The notes below the pieces were generated by a model. The model was not told the origin of the DNA and made no database searches. It was given only the letters and a program-made list of their open reading frames with translations. 64,000 nt of DNA, taken from contig JBJETA010000005.1 in NCBI GenBank assembly GCA_051883075.1, forward strand, positions 1 through 64,000, written 5' to 3'. Below, one piece after another: positions 1-6,819 of the stretch. The DNA comes from Aminipila sp051883075. Lineage in GTDB: Bacteria; Bacillota; Clostridia; Peptostreptococcales; Anaerovoracaceae. A program made the position numbers and the translations under genes. Each line of letters opens with the position of its first letter. The stretch's first letter is position 1.

Positions 1-282
1 GTTGTTATTCCATCCAAGCTGCTCCGTCAACATATATATCTTTCTGCGTAATGTCACAGTGTTCGGATTGCCGCCCTCATCAGTACGCTTATTGTTCTTT
101 CTGCTTTCTGGTCTCCCTTTAATCCTTCTTAAAACAGCTGCCGCTTCTTCAGAGGTCAGGGCAGTCATGTGTTCCTGCCCTGACACAGCAAATATGATGT
201 CATATACTCCCTGCCTATCAATGCCATATTCCTTTGCACTAGCCCAAATAGCGGCTTTCTGTCTGTTACAAATCGGTTTCAT
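1..282 (-). CDS. GemA/Gp16-like (DUF1018) phage regulatory protein, 5' part
   Basis: Ninety-four residues are visible from an ATG at 282, and the frame stays open to the window edge. The start overlaps the preceding gene by 17 bp. The N-terminus (RQKAAIWASAKEYGIDRQGV) and the following LTSEEAAAVLRRIKG segment resemble the helical N-terminal domain of Mu Gp16/GemA proteins. These have a basic IAKKELGLDDDTYR-like stretch, then a G...LT..E...VL..L pattern. Members sit downstream of A, B and small early genes in Mu-like phages, as here. GemA modulates host transcription and DNA relaxation in Mu; the exact role here is inference. The C-terminal half lies outside the window. Confidence 0.65.
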   Translation of the reverse strand, partial: MKPICNRQKAAIWASAKEYGIDRQGVYDIIFAVSGQEHMTALTSEEAAAVLRRIKGRPESRKNNKRTDEGGNPNTVTLRRKIYMLTEQLGWNNN

Positions 283-913
283 AATTCAGACCTATTGACA
301 AGGTTTCCTCAAGAGAAATGGTTGTTTTAAACGCTTTCCATTCCTCTTCGCTAATGTTATCTACATTTATGTATTTAGTGGCAGCTTCATAATTCTTATG
401 TCTACGAATAGCATCCAGTTCCTCTTCCATGTCTCCGCTGCAGCCAAAGCTTTCTAGAGTTGCCCTGTCCTTCCAATAGTCACCCTTTAACTTCTTTAAA
501 GCTGTCTTTATCTGCTTGTCATCAAGCCCCATTCCGAAAAGCAAGCTGTTCAAATCGCAAGGTTCACACTCTCCGCGATATACAGCAATTAAAGCCGCTT
601 TAAGCCCTGCATTTGGAGTAATTTTAATTACCTCTTCCCTTTTGACATTGTCCTCTATATTTTCTCCTATCAGGCTGCAAAGCTTTCTAAAGTTTGTTAT
701 TTCAAATTTCTCTTTATAGCCAACCTGACTGCTTCCTAGGCTTCCGAAAAATTCAATGTATTTGACATTTTTATTGTCAATTTCACGAAGCGCCTCTGCC
801 TGAAGCTCCGCTTTAATGCGGTCAAGCTTTTTACTCTTTGATTTAATTTCCATATCCAGTAAGACCGCTTCATCAACAAGTGACATTACTCCTGTTGCTG
901 ATATCTCTGCCAT
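266..913 (-). CDS. hypothetical Mu-like phage early protein
   Basis: This is a 215-residue soluble protein from an ATG at 913, preceded by AGGTG at six bases. A GTG at 922 is an alternative start. It has no signal peptide or membrane segment. Residues about 15-45 are charged and helical (LDMEIKSKSKKLDRIKAELQ), which is coiled-coil-like. The position between the small early proteins and gemA, and the Lys-rich N-terminal helix, recall the slot of Mu Gam-type or host-interaction proteins. I do not recognise a Gam sequence match, so function is left open. It overlaps the AbrB-like stop by translational coupling and overlaps gemA by 17 bp. Confidence 0.7.
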   Translation of the reverse strand: MAEISATGVMSLVDEAVLLDMEIKSKSKKLDRIKAELQAEALREIDNKNVKYIEFFGSLGSSQVGYKEKFEITNFRKLCSLIGENIEDNVKREEVIKITPNAGLKAALIAVYRGECEPCDLNSLLFGMGLDDKQIKTALKKLKGDYWKDRATLESFGCSGDMEEELDAIRRHKNYEAATKYINVDNISEEEWKAFKTTISLEETLSIGLNYETDL

Positions 914-914
914 A

Positions 915-1142
915 TTATTCACCTAATTCCTTTCTGCATAAATCACAAACAAATCTTCCTTTAAAAGGTATTACTCCTGTTGTGCTCTCACAAAACACAC
1001 AGGTACCTTCAATCCTCTCCACTACAAGGTTTCCATCTTCCAAAGGTTTTATATTTACCTTTTCCCCTGTATCAATCCCCAGCTCTCTTCTCATGCTCTT
1101 AGGTATACTTATTCCACCTGCTTTACTTATTCTTCTTTCCAT
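915..1142 (-). CDS. AbrB-like swapped-hairpin DNA-binding protein with Cys4 tail
   Basis: This is a 75-residue protein. Residues 1-45 (ERRISKAGGISIPKSMRREL, then GIDTGEKVNIKPL) match the SpoVT/AbrB swapped-hairpin fold, a small dimeric DNA-binding or antitoxin-type domain. The tail holds two CxxC pairs (CVFC and CDLC) likely to bind zinc. The start at 1142 is chosen because AGGTAGG sits just upstream; an ATG at 1157 is possible. It lies in the early operon and overlaps nothing essential upstream. It is probably a phage transcription regulator. The AbrB assignment is firm and the target is unknown. Confidence 0.75.
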   Translation of the reverse strand: MERRISKAGGISIPKSMRRELGIDTGEKVNIKPLEDGNLVVERIEGTCVFCESTTGVIPFKGRFVCDLCRKELGE

Positions 1143-1146
1143 TTTC

Positions 1147-1347
1147 CTACCTGTCATATTGCCGCTTCGCGCTGGCAACCCTTTCATATTTAAAATCATT
1201 AACATTTCTCTGGCTGTCTTTAACTTTTTTAACATTCTCTTTGTATCGGGCAAGCTCAGTACTGAACAGGGAAAAAAGTTCACATAACGAATGACAGTTT
1301 CCAGTTCTTTCTTCGCATCCCAAGCACGGTGATTTTGGTCTAATCAT
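1147..1347 (-). CDS. small Cys-rich phage protein (zinc-ribbon-like)
   Basis: This 66-residue protein has an N-terminal CLGCEERTGNCHSLC pattern followed by a charged helix (ELARYKENVKKVKDSQ). Short proteins with C..C..R...C...C and a Lys-rich helix are common in Gram-positive phage genomes, where they are uncharacterised. The ATG at 1347 is preferred because GGGAGG lies seven bases upstream; the ATG at 1353 abuts that site. It is probably co-transcribed with its neighbours in the early operon. No function is assigned. Confidence 0.65.
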   Translation of the reverse strand: MIRPKSPCLGCEERTGNCHSLCELFSLFSTELARYKENVKKVKDSQRNVNDFKYERVASAKRQYDR

Positions 1348-1552
1348 TGTCATCCCTCCCTGTAAATCCGTTTAATCTATCAAACAAGACTTGTCCTTCC
1401 AGTTCTGCTTTTTCTACACAGAAGAACAAATCATTACAAGCATTTATGACAGCCATCAACAAATCTTCTATTCTTTCCTTACTATCCAATAGCTTTGAAA
1501 TACTGATTTTTACTGTAAGGATTTCTTCTTCCATATTATTTTCTATATTCAC
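1340..1552 (-). CDS. small acidic phage protein, unknown
   Basis: This is a 70-residue, acidic, mostly helical protein with no recognisable motif. A GTG start at 1552 overlaps the upstream stop by 4 nt (GTGTGA) and has GAGGTG upstream, the arrangement of a coupled phage operon. An internal ATG at 1534 lacks a ribosome binding site. The 3' end overlaps the next gene by 8 nt. Support for coding is the continuous tight packing and good start context; function is unknown. Confidence 0.55.
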   Translation of the reverse strand: MNIENNMEEEILTVKISISKLLDSKERIEDLLMAVINACNDLFFCVEKAELEGQVLFDRLNGFTGRDDND

Positions 1553-1797
1553 ACTTCATCACACCTCACTTGAACTCTTCCGCCACTCACAGGAAAGCAC
1601 AGCCCAAAGGCAAATGCTGCAAAAGCAATATATCTTACTGGAAGCCTTTCCACCATATCTAAAACATTTTCATCAATATGTACATAATGTTCCTGTACAT
1701 ACTGATTTATCATATTTCCTGCATCAGTCATCTTTATAAGGCCTTCTTTAGCTTCAAAAACAGCTGTACTGATAACAGCTTTTAAATCGTTCTGCAT
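1549..1797 (-). CDS. small phage protein, unknown
   Basis: This is an 82-residue protein from an ATG at 1797 with a strong AGGGAGGG site upstream. The middle is an amphipathic helix region. The C-terminal third is hydrophobic (PVRYIAFAAFAFGLCFPVSGG) but broken by charged flanks, so membrane insertion is uncertain. It sits directly downstream of the MuB-like gene in the early operon. I do not recognise the family. Confidence 0.6.
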   Translation of the reverse strand: MQNDLKAVISTAVFEAKEGLIKMTDAGNMINQYVQEHYVHIDENVLDMVERLPVRYIAFAAFAFGLCFPVSGGRVQVRCDEV

Positions 1798-1827
1798 AAT
1801 TCCCTCCCTTTGTCAAATACATTGTCT

Positions 1828-2787
1828 CTACAACATCATCAAGCTTGATGCTTCGTTTATAAGCTCTACTGTTATTCTGGTTTCACCTTTAAGCCTCATA
1901 AGTCTCTCAACATTGTCCATAGTCCTGTCAAACAGTCTGAAGCAGCCGTTCTTCTTATTTGTTGCTCTTGCCACAATCAATTCCATGGCTTTATCATCAA
2001 TGTCCATATCATTGAGTTCATTTCGGATTTCCTCCTCTTTGATTCCTTCCATTTTGTAAAAATAATCAACTCTGTTTGCAAAACGGTCAGAATAGTTTTC
2101 AATTGTACTCTTCAGCTTAGGTTCTCCTGCAATTACAACTCCAAGAGTTGATTGATCAAACAACGATCTCATTACCTCAAGCTTCTTATCTGAGTTTGAT
2201 GTAATAAGCTTGTCCGCCTCATCAATAATAAGGAGCCACCCCAGGTTCACTGAGAAAAATCTTTGAAGATTTCTTAAACGCGGCCAGATATTTGGGCTGA
2301 CATTCTTTGTTATTCCAAGCTCTTCTTCAATGCAGGTAAGCAAATCTCTTGCTGTCATTACAGCATCGCACTCAACATATGCCACACGCGGCATATGAGC
2401 AAAATACCTTAATGCATGAGTTTTGCCAAAGCCAGACTTGCCGACTATAACACCTAATCCACTGGTATCCCTTGCAGCAGCACAAACCCCTATAACGTTG
2501 TTTGCATCCTTTGTCTGGATAAAAGCCTTATCAAAAATCAAATGCTTGTCTTCCTTATATAGATCCGGATGCTGCTCTTCCACACTCTCGGCATACTCCT
2601 CCATCTTCTTCAGGAGTTCATCCCTTCCGGGCTGCACTCCGGACAACACTTTTGACAAAACAGGTCGGGATACCCCAAACAGCTCTGCAAGATCTGTTAT
2701 ACTCTTTCCATCTGCCTGTCTGCATTTTTTTATGCGTTCTTCAATCGGTCTATTTACATTTCCCTTTACTTCAAAATCACTGCTCAT
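1828..2787 (-). CDS. MuB-like AAA+ ATPase, transposition target-capture protein
   Basis: The 319 residues contain an N-terminal helix-turn-helix (about residues 18-50, ITDLAELFGVSRPVLSKVLSG). An AAA+ core follows, with Walker A GKSGFGKT at about 116-123 and Walker B WLLIIDEADKL near 184-194. This two-part layout is that of phage Mu B, which binds DNA non-specifically, selects the target and activates MuA. The length matches the MuB family (about 310). The gene lies 2 nt after the transposase stop, with GGGAGG before ATG 2787, so the pair is translated from one message. Confidence 0.93.
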   Translation of the reverse strand: MSSDFEVKGNVNRPIEERIKKCRQADGKSITDLAELFGVSRPVLSKVLSGVQPGRDELLKKMEEYAESVEEQHPDLYKEDKHLIFDKAFIQTKDANNVIGVCAAARDTSGLGVIVGKSGFGKTHALRYFAHMPRVAYVECDAVMTARDLLTCIEEELGITKNVSPNIWPRLRNLQRFFSVNLGWLLIIDEADKLITSNSDKKLEVMRSLFDQSTLGVVIAGEPKLKSTIENYSDRFANRVDYFYKMEGIKEEEIRNELNDMDIDDKAMELIVARATNKKNGCFRLFDRTMDNVERLMRLKGETRITVELINEASSLMML

Positions 2788-2789
2788 TA

Positions 2790-4847
2790 TTAATCCTCCC
2801 TGTTCATTTCTCTGAGCTTTTTAAGCTCTTTTTTAGCCATATTTTGAAAATAATCACTTGCCTCAGATATAGGTTCTGATTTTTCCTCTTCCTGCGGCAA
2901 TGCTTCTAGTTCTGCTTTCTTCTTCTCTATCATAAAGTTAAGCGAACCGGTTACAAGCGGATCACCGTCATGCCCTCTCAGTTCATAAGGTGTGGTTGCC
3001 GCTTCCAATCGCAGCTTATCCTCCCGTTCCTGTCGTTTCTGAAGCTTTAAGTGTTCTATTAACTGCTGTTCTGTTATGTGTCTCTGGTAACCAAGAAGCT
3101 CCCTGCTTTCTGCAACACAAATCTTCCTGCCATTTTTATCGAAAACATGTAGCTTTGACATATCCATAGGGTCATATCTTATAGGAAGCGTTTCTCCCTT
3201 ATATGTAGCAAGCTCATAGTTCATATAATTGTGTCCAAACTTGTTGATGCCCGTTTGGTAAATCCTTGCTTTGCTCGGCTTTAAAAGGAGCGTTTCTATC
3301 AACTCCGGTTTAGGTGGCGGAATGCTTATTCGTTCTTCAGCATTTTCAAAGAGTTCCATAGGTTTGGTATATTTCTCTTTCATCTTTTTAAGTCCGCCAT
3401 GCTCCTTTTGATGGTAAACCTCCCTCAAATACAGTTCCCACATTTGAAAGGCTTCTTCCATGCTTAGTAGCTTGTCTTCCTTTAAAAGCTTCTTTATGTC
3501 TTTTTCAACCTTTGCTGCAGTTTTTGAACCTGTTAATGTTCCTGTATATGAGCCCATCCATTTTGAAAACTGCTGGCATACTGTACCAAAAGCCCTTTCA
3601 ATAATTTTCACCCATGGCTGATACGGCAAAGCCCGGTAATCGTCTTTAATGCCTATTGACTTGTAAAAAGCAGTTGCTTCTTCATCAAGTTCTATGCCTC
3701 CATGCCGTTGTTTTCTGCTTCTTCCTGTCATCTCTTTTGCGGTATAATCCTTTCCGTTGTCGATAATGATACATTCCGGCACTCCGTACTGGTAAACAAC
3801 CTTTGCCATGGACTGTTTTATCACCTGCGCATTTACCGTTTTAGCCCAGACATCGCCCATGATAACTCTTGAACGTGTATCAATCCATGCAACCATAGTT
3901 GGTCTGATGGCAGAGACTTTACCATTGTTCGGATCACGATACTGTACCCAGAAGTCAAATGTATGTGAGTCACCCTGAAGGATTCCCATAACAGGAACTT
4001 TGGACGAATCTCTAAGCCCCTTAAGCATGTTGTTTCTTTTCCATTCTCTCAAACCTCTTGCTGCCAAGGCTTTAGCATTTGACATCCCACCTTCAGTCAT
4101 AAGATAGTTTATATATCTTGTTACTGTTTTATATGAAGGGTATTCCTTGTTGTTTTCCTTAAAAAACCTCTCAAATTGTGCGTAAAGCATCTCAACAGTC
4201 CCATTGTTTCTTGAAAAATCCGCATTGAACCAGAGATTTTCTATAAATGCCCTGTGCTCCGCATTAAGAGAAGGGAACTTATTATTTCCTTTAGGCTTCC
4301 GACACATGGCAAGGACCTTGTAATGTTCATGGGTTTTTCCTGTCTCCTTTAACTTGTACAGAACCCATTTTTCTGCTTCCAAAAAGCTTTGAGCGTATCT
4401 ATATAAAGTCCTCTGACTGATGCCCATGGAAGCTGCAAACTCTTCTGCAAATCTCGTTCTGTCTGCCTCATCATAATCAAGGAATGCCTTGATATTCTTT
4501 GATATTTCCAAGCCCTTTTCGTATTGTTTGGGATAATTCTGGGTATACCAATTAAAATCAAAGTCATCATCCATATACCATGGGATTTCCTCCATTTTTG
4601 CTTTCGGCACCTGTTCTACTAAGACAAGCTCCTCTTCACCGATTGGGTACTTCTTTTTATATGTTTTCTGCGCTTTGGGCGATAAGGATGATAGTCCAAC
4701 CCAGACTATATCCTTTCCCCCGTTCTCTGATTTTTCCTTTTTAATGATGAATTTGTCTTGATTCCTTTGAATCCTTTTTTTAAACGTTTCGTAGGTTGCA
4801 TTTTCAATTTCCGCAGCCTCTTCAAGCCTTAAAAAAATTTCTGACAC
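2790..4847 (-). CDS. MuA-like DDE transposase
   Basis: This is a 685-residue transposase. Winged-helix/HTH segments occupy the first 250 residues. The RNase H-like catalytic core follows, with the first Asp in QGDSHTFDFW (about 293), the second Asp in IIDNGKDYT (about 363) and the Glu in KIIERAFG (about 417), the last closely matching the ERAFG motif of MuA. A C-terminal charged segment (about 600-685) would contact MuB. The length is close to that of MuA (663). The start is a GTG at 4847, seven bases after GGAGG. It catalyses strand transfer for replicative transposition of the prophage. All three catalytic residues are present, so it looks functional. Confidence 0.95.
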   Translation of the reverse strand: MSEIFLRLEEAAEIENATYETFKKRIQRNQDKFIIKKEKSENGGKDIVWVGLSSLSPKAQKTYKKKYPIGEEELVLVEQVPKAKMEEIPWYMDDDFDFNWYTQNYPKQYEKGLEISKNIKAFLDYDEADRTRFAEEFAASMGISQRTLYRYAQSFLEAEKWVLYKLKETGKTHEHYKVLAMCRKPKGNNKFPSLNAEHRAFIENLWFNADFSRNNGTVEMLYAQFERFFKENNKEYPSYKTVTRYINYLMTEGGMSNAKALAARGLREWKRNNMLKGLRDSSKVPVMGILQGDSHTFDFWVQYRDPNNGKVSAIRPTMVAWIDTRSRVIMGDVWAKTVNAQVIKQSMAKVVYQYGVPECIIIDNGKDYTAKEMTGRSRKQRHGGIELDEEATAFYKSIGIKDDYRALPYQPWVKIIERAFGTVCQQFSKWMGSYTGTLTGSKTAAKVEKDIKKLLKEDKLLSMEEAFQMWELYLREVYHQKEHGGLKKMKEKYTKPMELFENAEERISIPPPKPELIETLLLKPSKARIYQTGINKFGHNYMNYELATYKGETLPIRYDPMDMSKLHVFDKNGRKICVAESRELLGYQRHITEQQLIEHLKLQKRQEREDKLRLEAATTPYELRGHDGDPLVTGSLNFMIEKKKAELEALPQEEEKSEPISEASDYFQNMAKKELKKLREMNRED

Positions 4848-4858
4848 GACACAACCTC

Positions 4859-5092
4859 CTACCTTTTAGCCTTTTTATATTCATCCTTTTTCCAGTTCTC
4901 AGATAGCTCTAATATTTTTATAATTTTTTCGCAATGTTGGTATCCCGGACGTTCTCCCACCAAAATATTTGTTAAAAATTGTCGGCTTATTCCAATCTCC
5001 TCAGCAACCTCCGCAAGCTTTATATCCTTTTCTATCGCGGCTTTTTTAACAGCCTTCCCGAAAGGAGTAAGTTTTCGTCTTTTCCTTACCAT
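4859..5092 (-). CDS. Ner/Cro-like HTH regulator of the prophage early operon
   Basis: This is a 77-residue protein with a cro/cI-type helix-turn-helix (KLAEVAEEIGISRQFLTNIL, about residues 22-41) followed by a basic tail. Its position directly upstream of the MuA gene, and the small size, are those of Ner, which represses early transcription in Mu. ATG 5092 is chosen over 5137 because the longer form would overlap the upstream gene heavily; a GGAT lies six bases before it. It could instead be an IHF-like or excision accessory protein, but HTH binding is clear. Confidence 0.75.
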   Translation of the reverse strand: MVRKRRKLTPFGKAVKKAAIEKDIKLAEVAEEIGISRQFLTNILVGERPGYQHCEKIIKILELSENWKKDEYKKAKR

Positions 5093-5364
5093 TTTATATC
5101 CACAATCCTTTCTGCCGCTGCAATAACCTTTTGCCAATTATGGTGGACCTTTCCGTTTATAACTGCAGCTCCATAAACAGTAGCGTCAGATTTCCCTTCG
5201 GCTTCAGCAATCAATTCTTCTACCACGCGGCATTTTGCCTTTGCCAATTCCCATTCTTTTTCAAAGCCTGGTCTTGCTATAGTCATCGATATATTCCCGC
5301 TATAGCACATGAAGTTGTGGTATTCCCTCTCTCTTTGCTGTTCCAAATACTCAAGCTTAGTCAT
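5086..5364 (-). CDS. hypothetical prophage early protein
   Basis: This 92-residue soluble protein starts at an ATG at 5364 with a strong AAAGGAGGG site. The N-terminal 45 residues are charged and helical (KLEYLEQQRER, then FEKEWELAKAKCRVVEELIAEAEG). The C-terminus repeats a second amphipathic helix (WQKVIAAAERIVD). No family is recognised. It overlaps the Ner-like gene by 7 nt, consistent with an operon read from the early promoter at about 5740. Confidence 0.6.
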   Translation of the reverse strand: MTKLEYLEQQREREYHNFMCYSGNISMTIARPGFEKEWELAKAKCRVVEELIAEAEGKSDATVYGAAVINGKVHHNWQKVIAAAERIVDIKW

Positions 5365-5377
5365 CTTAATCCCTCCT

Positions 5378-5620
5378 TTAGCTTTCAACTGCATCTAAAT
5401 CAATGCCATACAGTTCTTTAATCCATTTTTTAATTTTCATACCATATCCGCTTAGCCCCTCATATTCGAGGATAACTTCAAACAGTTCATTAGGGGTATA
5501 AATCTTATTTAGGACATGCTTGTTTTGAAAACGGCTTTCATCCAAAAGTTCTTCAACGGCCTCCATAATATCTGCACTGTATTGGTCATTATTGTTTTTC
5601 AAAACCTCTTTTTTGGGCAT
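5378..5620 (-). CDS. first gene of the prophage early operon, unknown
   Basis: This is an 80-residue acidic protein beginning MPKKEVLKNNNDQYSADIME with GGAGAGA before ATG 5620. It is the first open frame after the leftward early promoter. The sequence is mixed helical, with no motif I recognise. Phages often place an anti-repressor or host-takeover factor here, but nothing in the sequence shows that. Confidence 0.55.
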   Translation of the reverse strand: MPKKEVLKNNNDQYSADIMEAVEELLDESRFQNKHVLNKIYTPNELFEVILEYEGLSGYGMKIKKWIKELYGIDLDAVES

Positions 5621-5737
5621 TTTTATCTCTCCTTTCTCTCAAAATTTTGCTCTCAGATAATAATACGATTTTTTTTAAAAAATTATTTTCGCTACTTTTT
5701 ATCACATATGGTATTATTGGTGTATTAATATAACACT

Positions 5738-5766
5738 ATGCTACTCGCATTTGCGAGTTTTGTCAA
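5738..5766 (-). promoter_or_regulatory. prophage early promoter (leftward)
   Basis: On the minus strand a perfect -35 TTGACA (5766-5761) is followed by a 17-bp spacer and a -10 TAGCAT (5743-5738). The spacer is filled by the operator at 5744-5757, so a bound repressor would block RNA polymerase directly. It drives the operon starting at 5620. Confidence 0.7.
5744..5757. promoter_or_regulatory. repressor operator O1 (within early promoter spacer)
   Basis: CTCGCATTTGCGAG is an inverted repeat with 6-bp arms, followed by TTTT. It lies between the -35 and -10 of the early promoter and recurs, nearly identical, at 5775 and 5950. Confidence 0.65.
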
Positions 5767-5774
5767 TATTTTAT

Positions 5775-5788
5775 TTCGCATTTGTGAA
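5775..5788. promoter_or_regulatory. repressor operator O2
   Basis: TTCGCATTTGTGAA followed by TTTT is the second copy of the operator motif. Its centre is 31 bp from that of O1, about three helical turns, and it sits just before the repressor ribosome binding site. It could mediate cooperative binding and autoregulation. Confidence 0.6.
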
Positions 5789-5807
5789 TTTTGTTTGGAG
5801 GTATATT

Positions 5808-6185
5808 GTGAAGATCATCGATAGAATGTTTTCTACTATGGAGTCAAAATCCTTAAAATCTGCAGATTTAGCTAGGGTGCTAGAAATAAGAAGTAGCGTA
5901 ATAAGTACATGGAAATCTCGGGGAACAAATCCACCTGTTGAATATACCGTTCGCATTTGCGAGTTTTTAGGCGTGTCTCTCGAATATTATCTGACAGGGA
6001 TAGAAAAGCAATCCACTTCTATAGATGACTTATCTATTTGTGAAAAATACCAAGCCTTACGCAAGGAAGATCAAGAAGAAGTTAATGCTATAATAAATAT
6101 GAAATATAACAGGGCTTTTTCTACTGCAACAACAGCATCAGCACCAAATAACGAACCAGTAGGCACTAATAATATAAATGCATAA
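5808..6185 (+). CDS. cI-like prophage repressor (HTH_XRE)
   Basis: This 125-residue protein starts at GTG 5808, six bases after GGAGG. An upstream in-frame start at 5751 would lie inside the operator and lacks a site. Residues about 14-70 form a cro/cI helix-turn-helix (LKSADLARVLEIRSSVISTW, then a GVSLEYYLTG turn). The tail is acidic, then low in complexity (Thr/Ala/Asn/Pro), and has no peptidase domain, so control by self-cleavage is unlikely. It is transcribed away from the early operon across shared operators, the arrangement of Mu c versus ner. The gene itself carries a third operator copy at 5950-5963. Confidence 0.85.
   Translation: MKIIDRMFSTMESKSLKSADLARVLEIRSSVISTWKSRGTNPPVEYTVRICEFLGVSLEYYLTGIEKQSTSIDDLSICEKYQALRKEDQEEVNAIINMKYNRAFSTATTASAPNNEPVGTNNINA
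5950..5963. promoter_or_regulatory. operator-like copy O3 inside repressor coding region
   Basis: TTCGCATTTGCGAG followed by TTTTT matches O1/O2 and lies within the repressor gene, encoding part of Val-Arg-Ile-Cys-Glu-Phe. Occupancy here could block elongation and limit repressor synthesis. Confidence 0.45.
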
Positions 6186-6228
6186 TTATAAACATTTTAG
6201 TAAATTTTGCATAATTATTCTTTTGATG

Positions 6229-6323
6229 TGTCCCTTTGTCTTTTTTGGCTGTAAATATCTCAAAATCGTTGATTTCACTTCAAAGGGACATGTCCCTTTG
6301 AATATTACAAAAATGTCCCTTTG
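6229..6323. repeat. four copies of TGTCCCTTTG, two forming a perfect palindrome
   Basis: The decamer occurs at 6229-6238 (+), 6281-6290 (-), 6291-6300 (+) and 6314-6323 (+). The middle two abut as CAAAGGGACATGTCCCTTTG, and the symmetry extends by two bases each side to a perfect 24-bp palindrome at 6279-6302. This is a protein-binding array, perhaps for the transposase or an accessory factor at the prophage end. Confidence 0.6.
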
Positions 6324-6366
6324 TTTGTTGCTATTTTTTCTTTACTTTTAGTTTTTAGATTTGATG

Positions 6367-6466
6367 TGTTCCCTAATGTTCCTAAGTGTTCTCTATTGAA
6401 ATTTACACATTTTCTGTCTGCGTTTTTTAACTTAAGAACACCATTTTTGAACGTTCTGTTACGTTC
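6367..6466. repeat. phased TGTTCC repeats and inverted GAAC copies
   Basis: TGTTCC, TGTTCC and TGTTCT start at 6367, 6377 and 6387, an exact 10-bp period, so all lie on one DNA face. Opposite-orientation GAACA (6436), palindromic GAACGTTC (6449-6456) and ACGTTC (6461) follow. This is likely a binding array of the prophage terminus. Confidence 0.4.
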
Positions 6467-6551
6467 TTACCTTTGGACACATAAAAATTTTCATTATTCT
6501 GTCCAAAATACTGATAATCTTTGAAATTCCAATCACTATTCTATTTGCAAT

Positions 6552-6576
6552 AAAAAAAGAAGCCTCTATAGCTTCT
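6552..6576 (-). terminator. intrinsic terminator, minus strand
   Basis: On the minus strand AGAAGC, a 7-nt loop and GCTTCT are followed by seven T residues. The 6-bp stem is short. It would stop host transcription entering the prophage from the right. Confidence 0.5.
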
Positions 6577-6599
6577 CAAAAATGACATTTTATTTTGTC

Positions 6600-6694
6600 C
6601 ACAGGATTCTCTATGAATCCCGAGACTGTCTCGTTTAAATTTCAGGATTTCCCGCCTATTTTTAATTTATCCCGCCCTAACTCGGGTTTTGACA
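6600..6694. repeat. putative prophage terminus with transposase-site-like repeats
   Basis: Reading inward on the minus strand from 6694, TGTCAAAACCCGAG is followed by GGGCGGGATAAATT, AGGCGGGAAATCCT and TCTCGGGATTC, plus a CGAGACTGTCTCG palindrome at 6621-6633. TG at the very end and repeated sites of about 20 bp fit Mu-type ends. The second prophage end is outside the window, so the boundary is not proven. Confidence 0.4.
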
Positions 6695-6819
6695 ATTATT
6701 TTGGTAATCTACATTTTTGACTGTAGCCGGACAACAAATTCAGGCTTCTGCTTTCCAACTCCTTCTTTATGTGATATATTGAAAAAAGATTCAAATACAA
6801 AAAACAAGGAGTATGCAAA

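Larger units (their letters stand above)
1..6694 (-). mobile_element. Mu-like transposable prophage, left/early end (partial)
   Basis: A block of minus-strand genes encodes a MuA-type DDE transposase, a MuB-type ATPase, a Ner-like HTH protein, a GemA-like protein and small phage proteins. A divergent cI-like repressor lies at its right. This is the order of the early region of Mu-family phages, read right to left. The block leaves the window at base 1, so late and structural genes are not visible. The outer boundary is inferred: the minus strand reads TGTCAAAACCCGAG inward from 6694 and is followed by repeated GGCGGGA-type motifs, as expected for a TG...CA terminus with transposase sites. The exact end is uncertain. 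Confidence 0.8.
6186..6819. other. non-coding prophage left-end region and host flank
   Basis: No convincing gene is seen in this AT-rich interval. It holds repeat clusters at 6229-6323 and 6367-6466, a minus-strand terminator at 6552-6576, terminal-site-like repeats at 6600-6694, and then about 125 bp of host sequence leading to the oxidoreductase gene. An open frame at 6321-6524 has no ribosome binding site and a Phe/Leu-rich composition typical of chance. Confidence 0.6.

Noticed and set aside
5751..5807. Extended N-terminus of the repressor from 5751
   Set aside because: It would start inside operator O1 without a ribosome site; GTG 5808 has GGAGG at proper spacing.
6321..6524. 67-codon open frame (+) in the prophage left-end region
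   Set aside because: No ribosome binding site, Phe/Leu-rich chance composition, and it overlaps repeat arrays.
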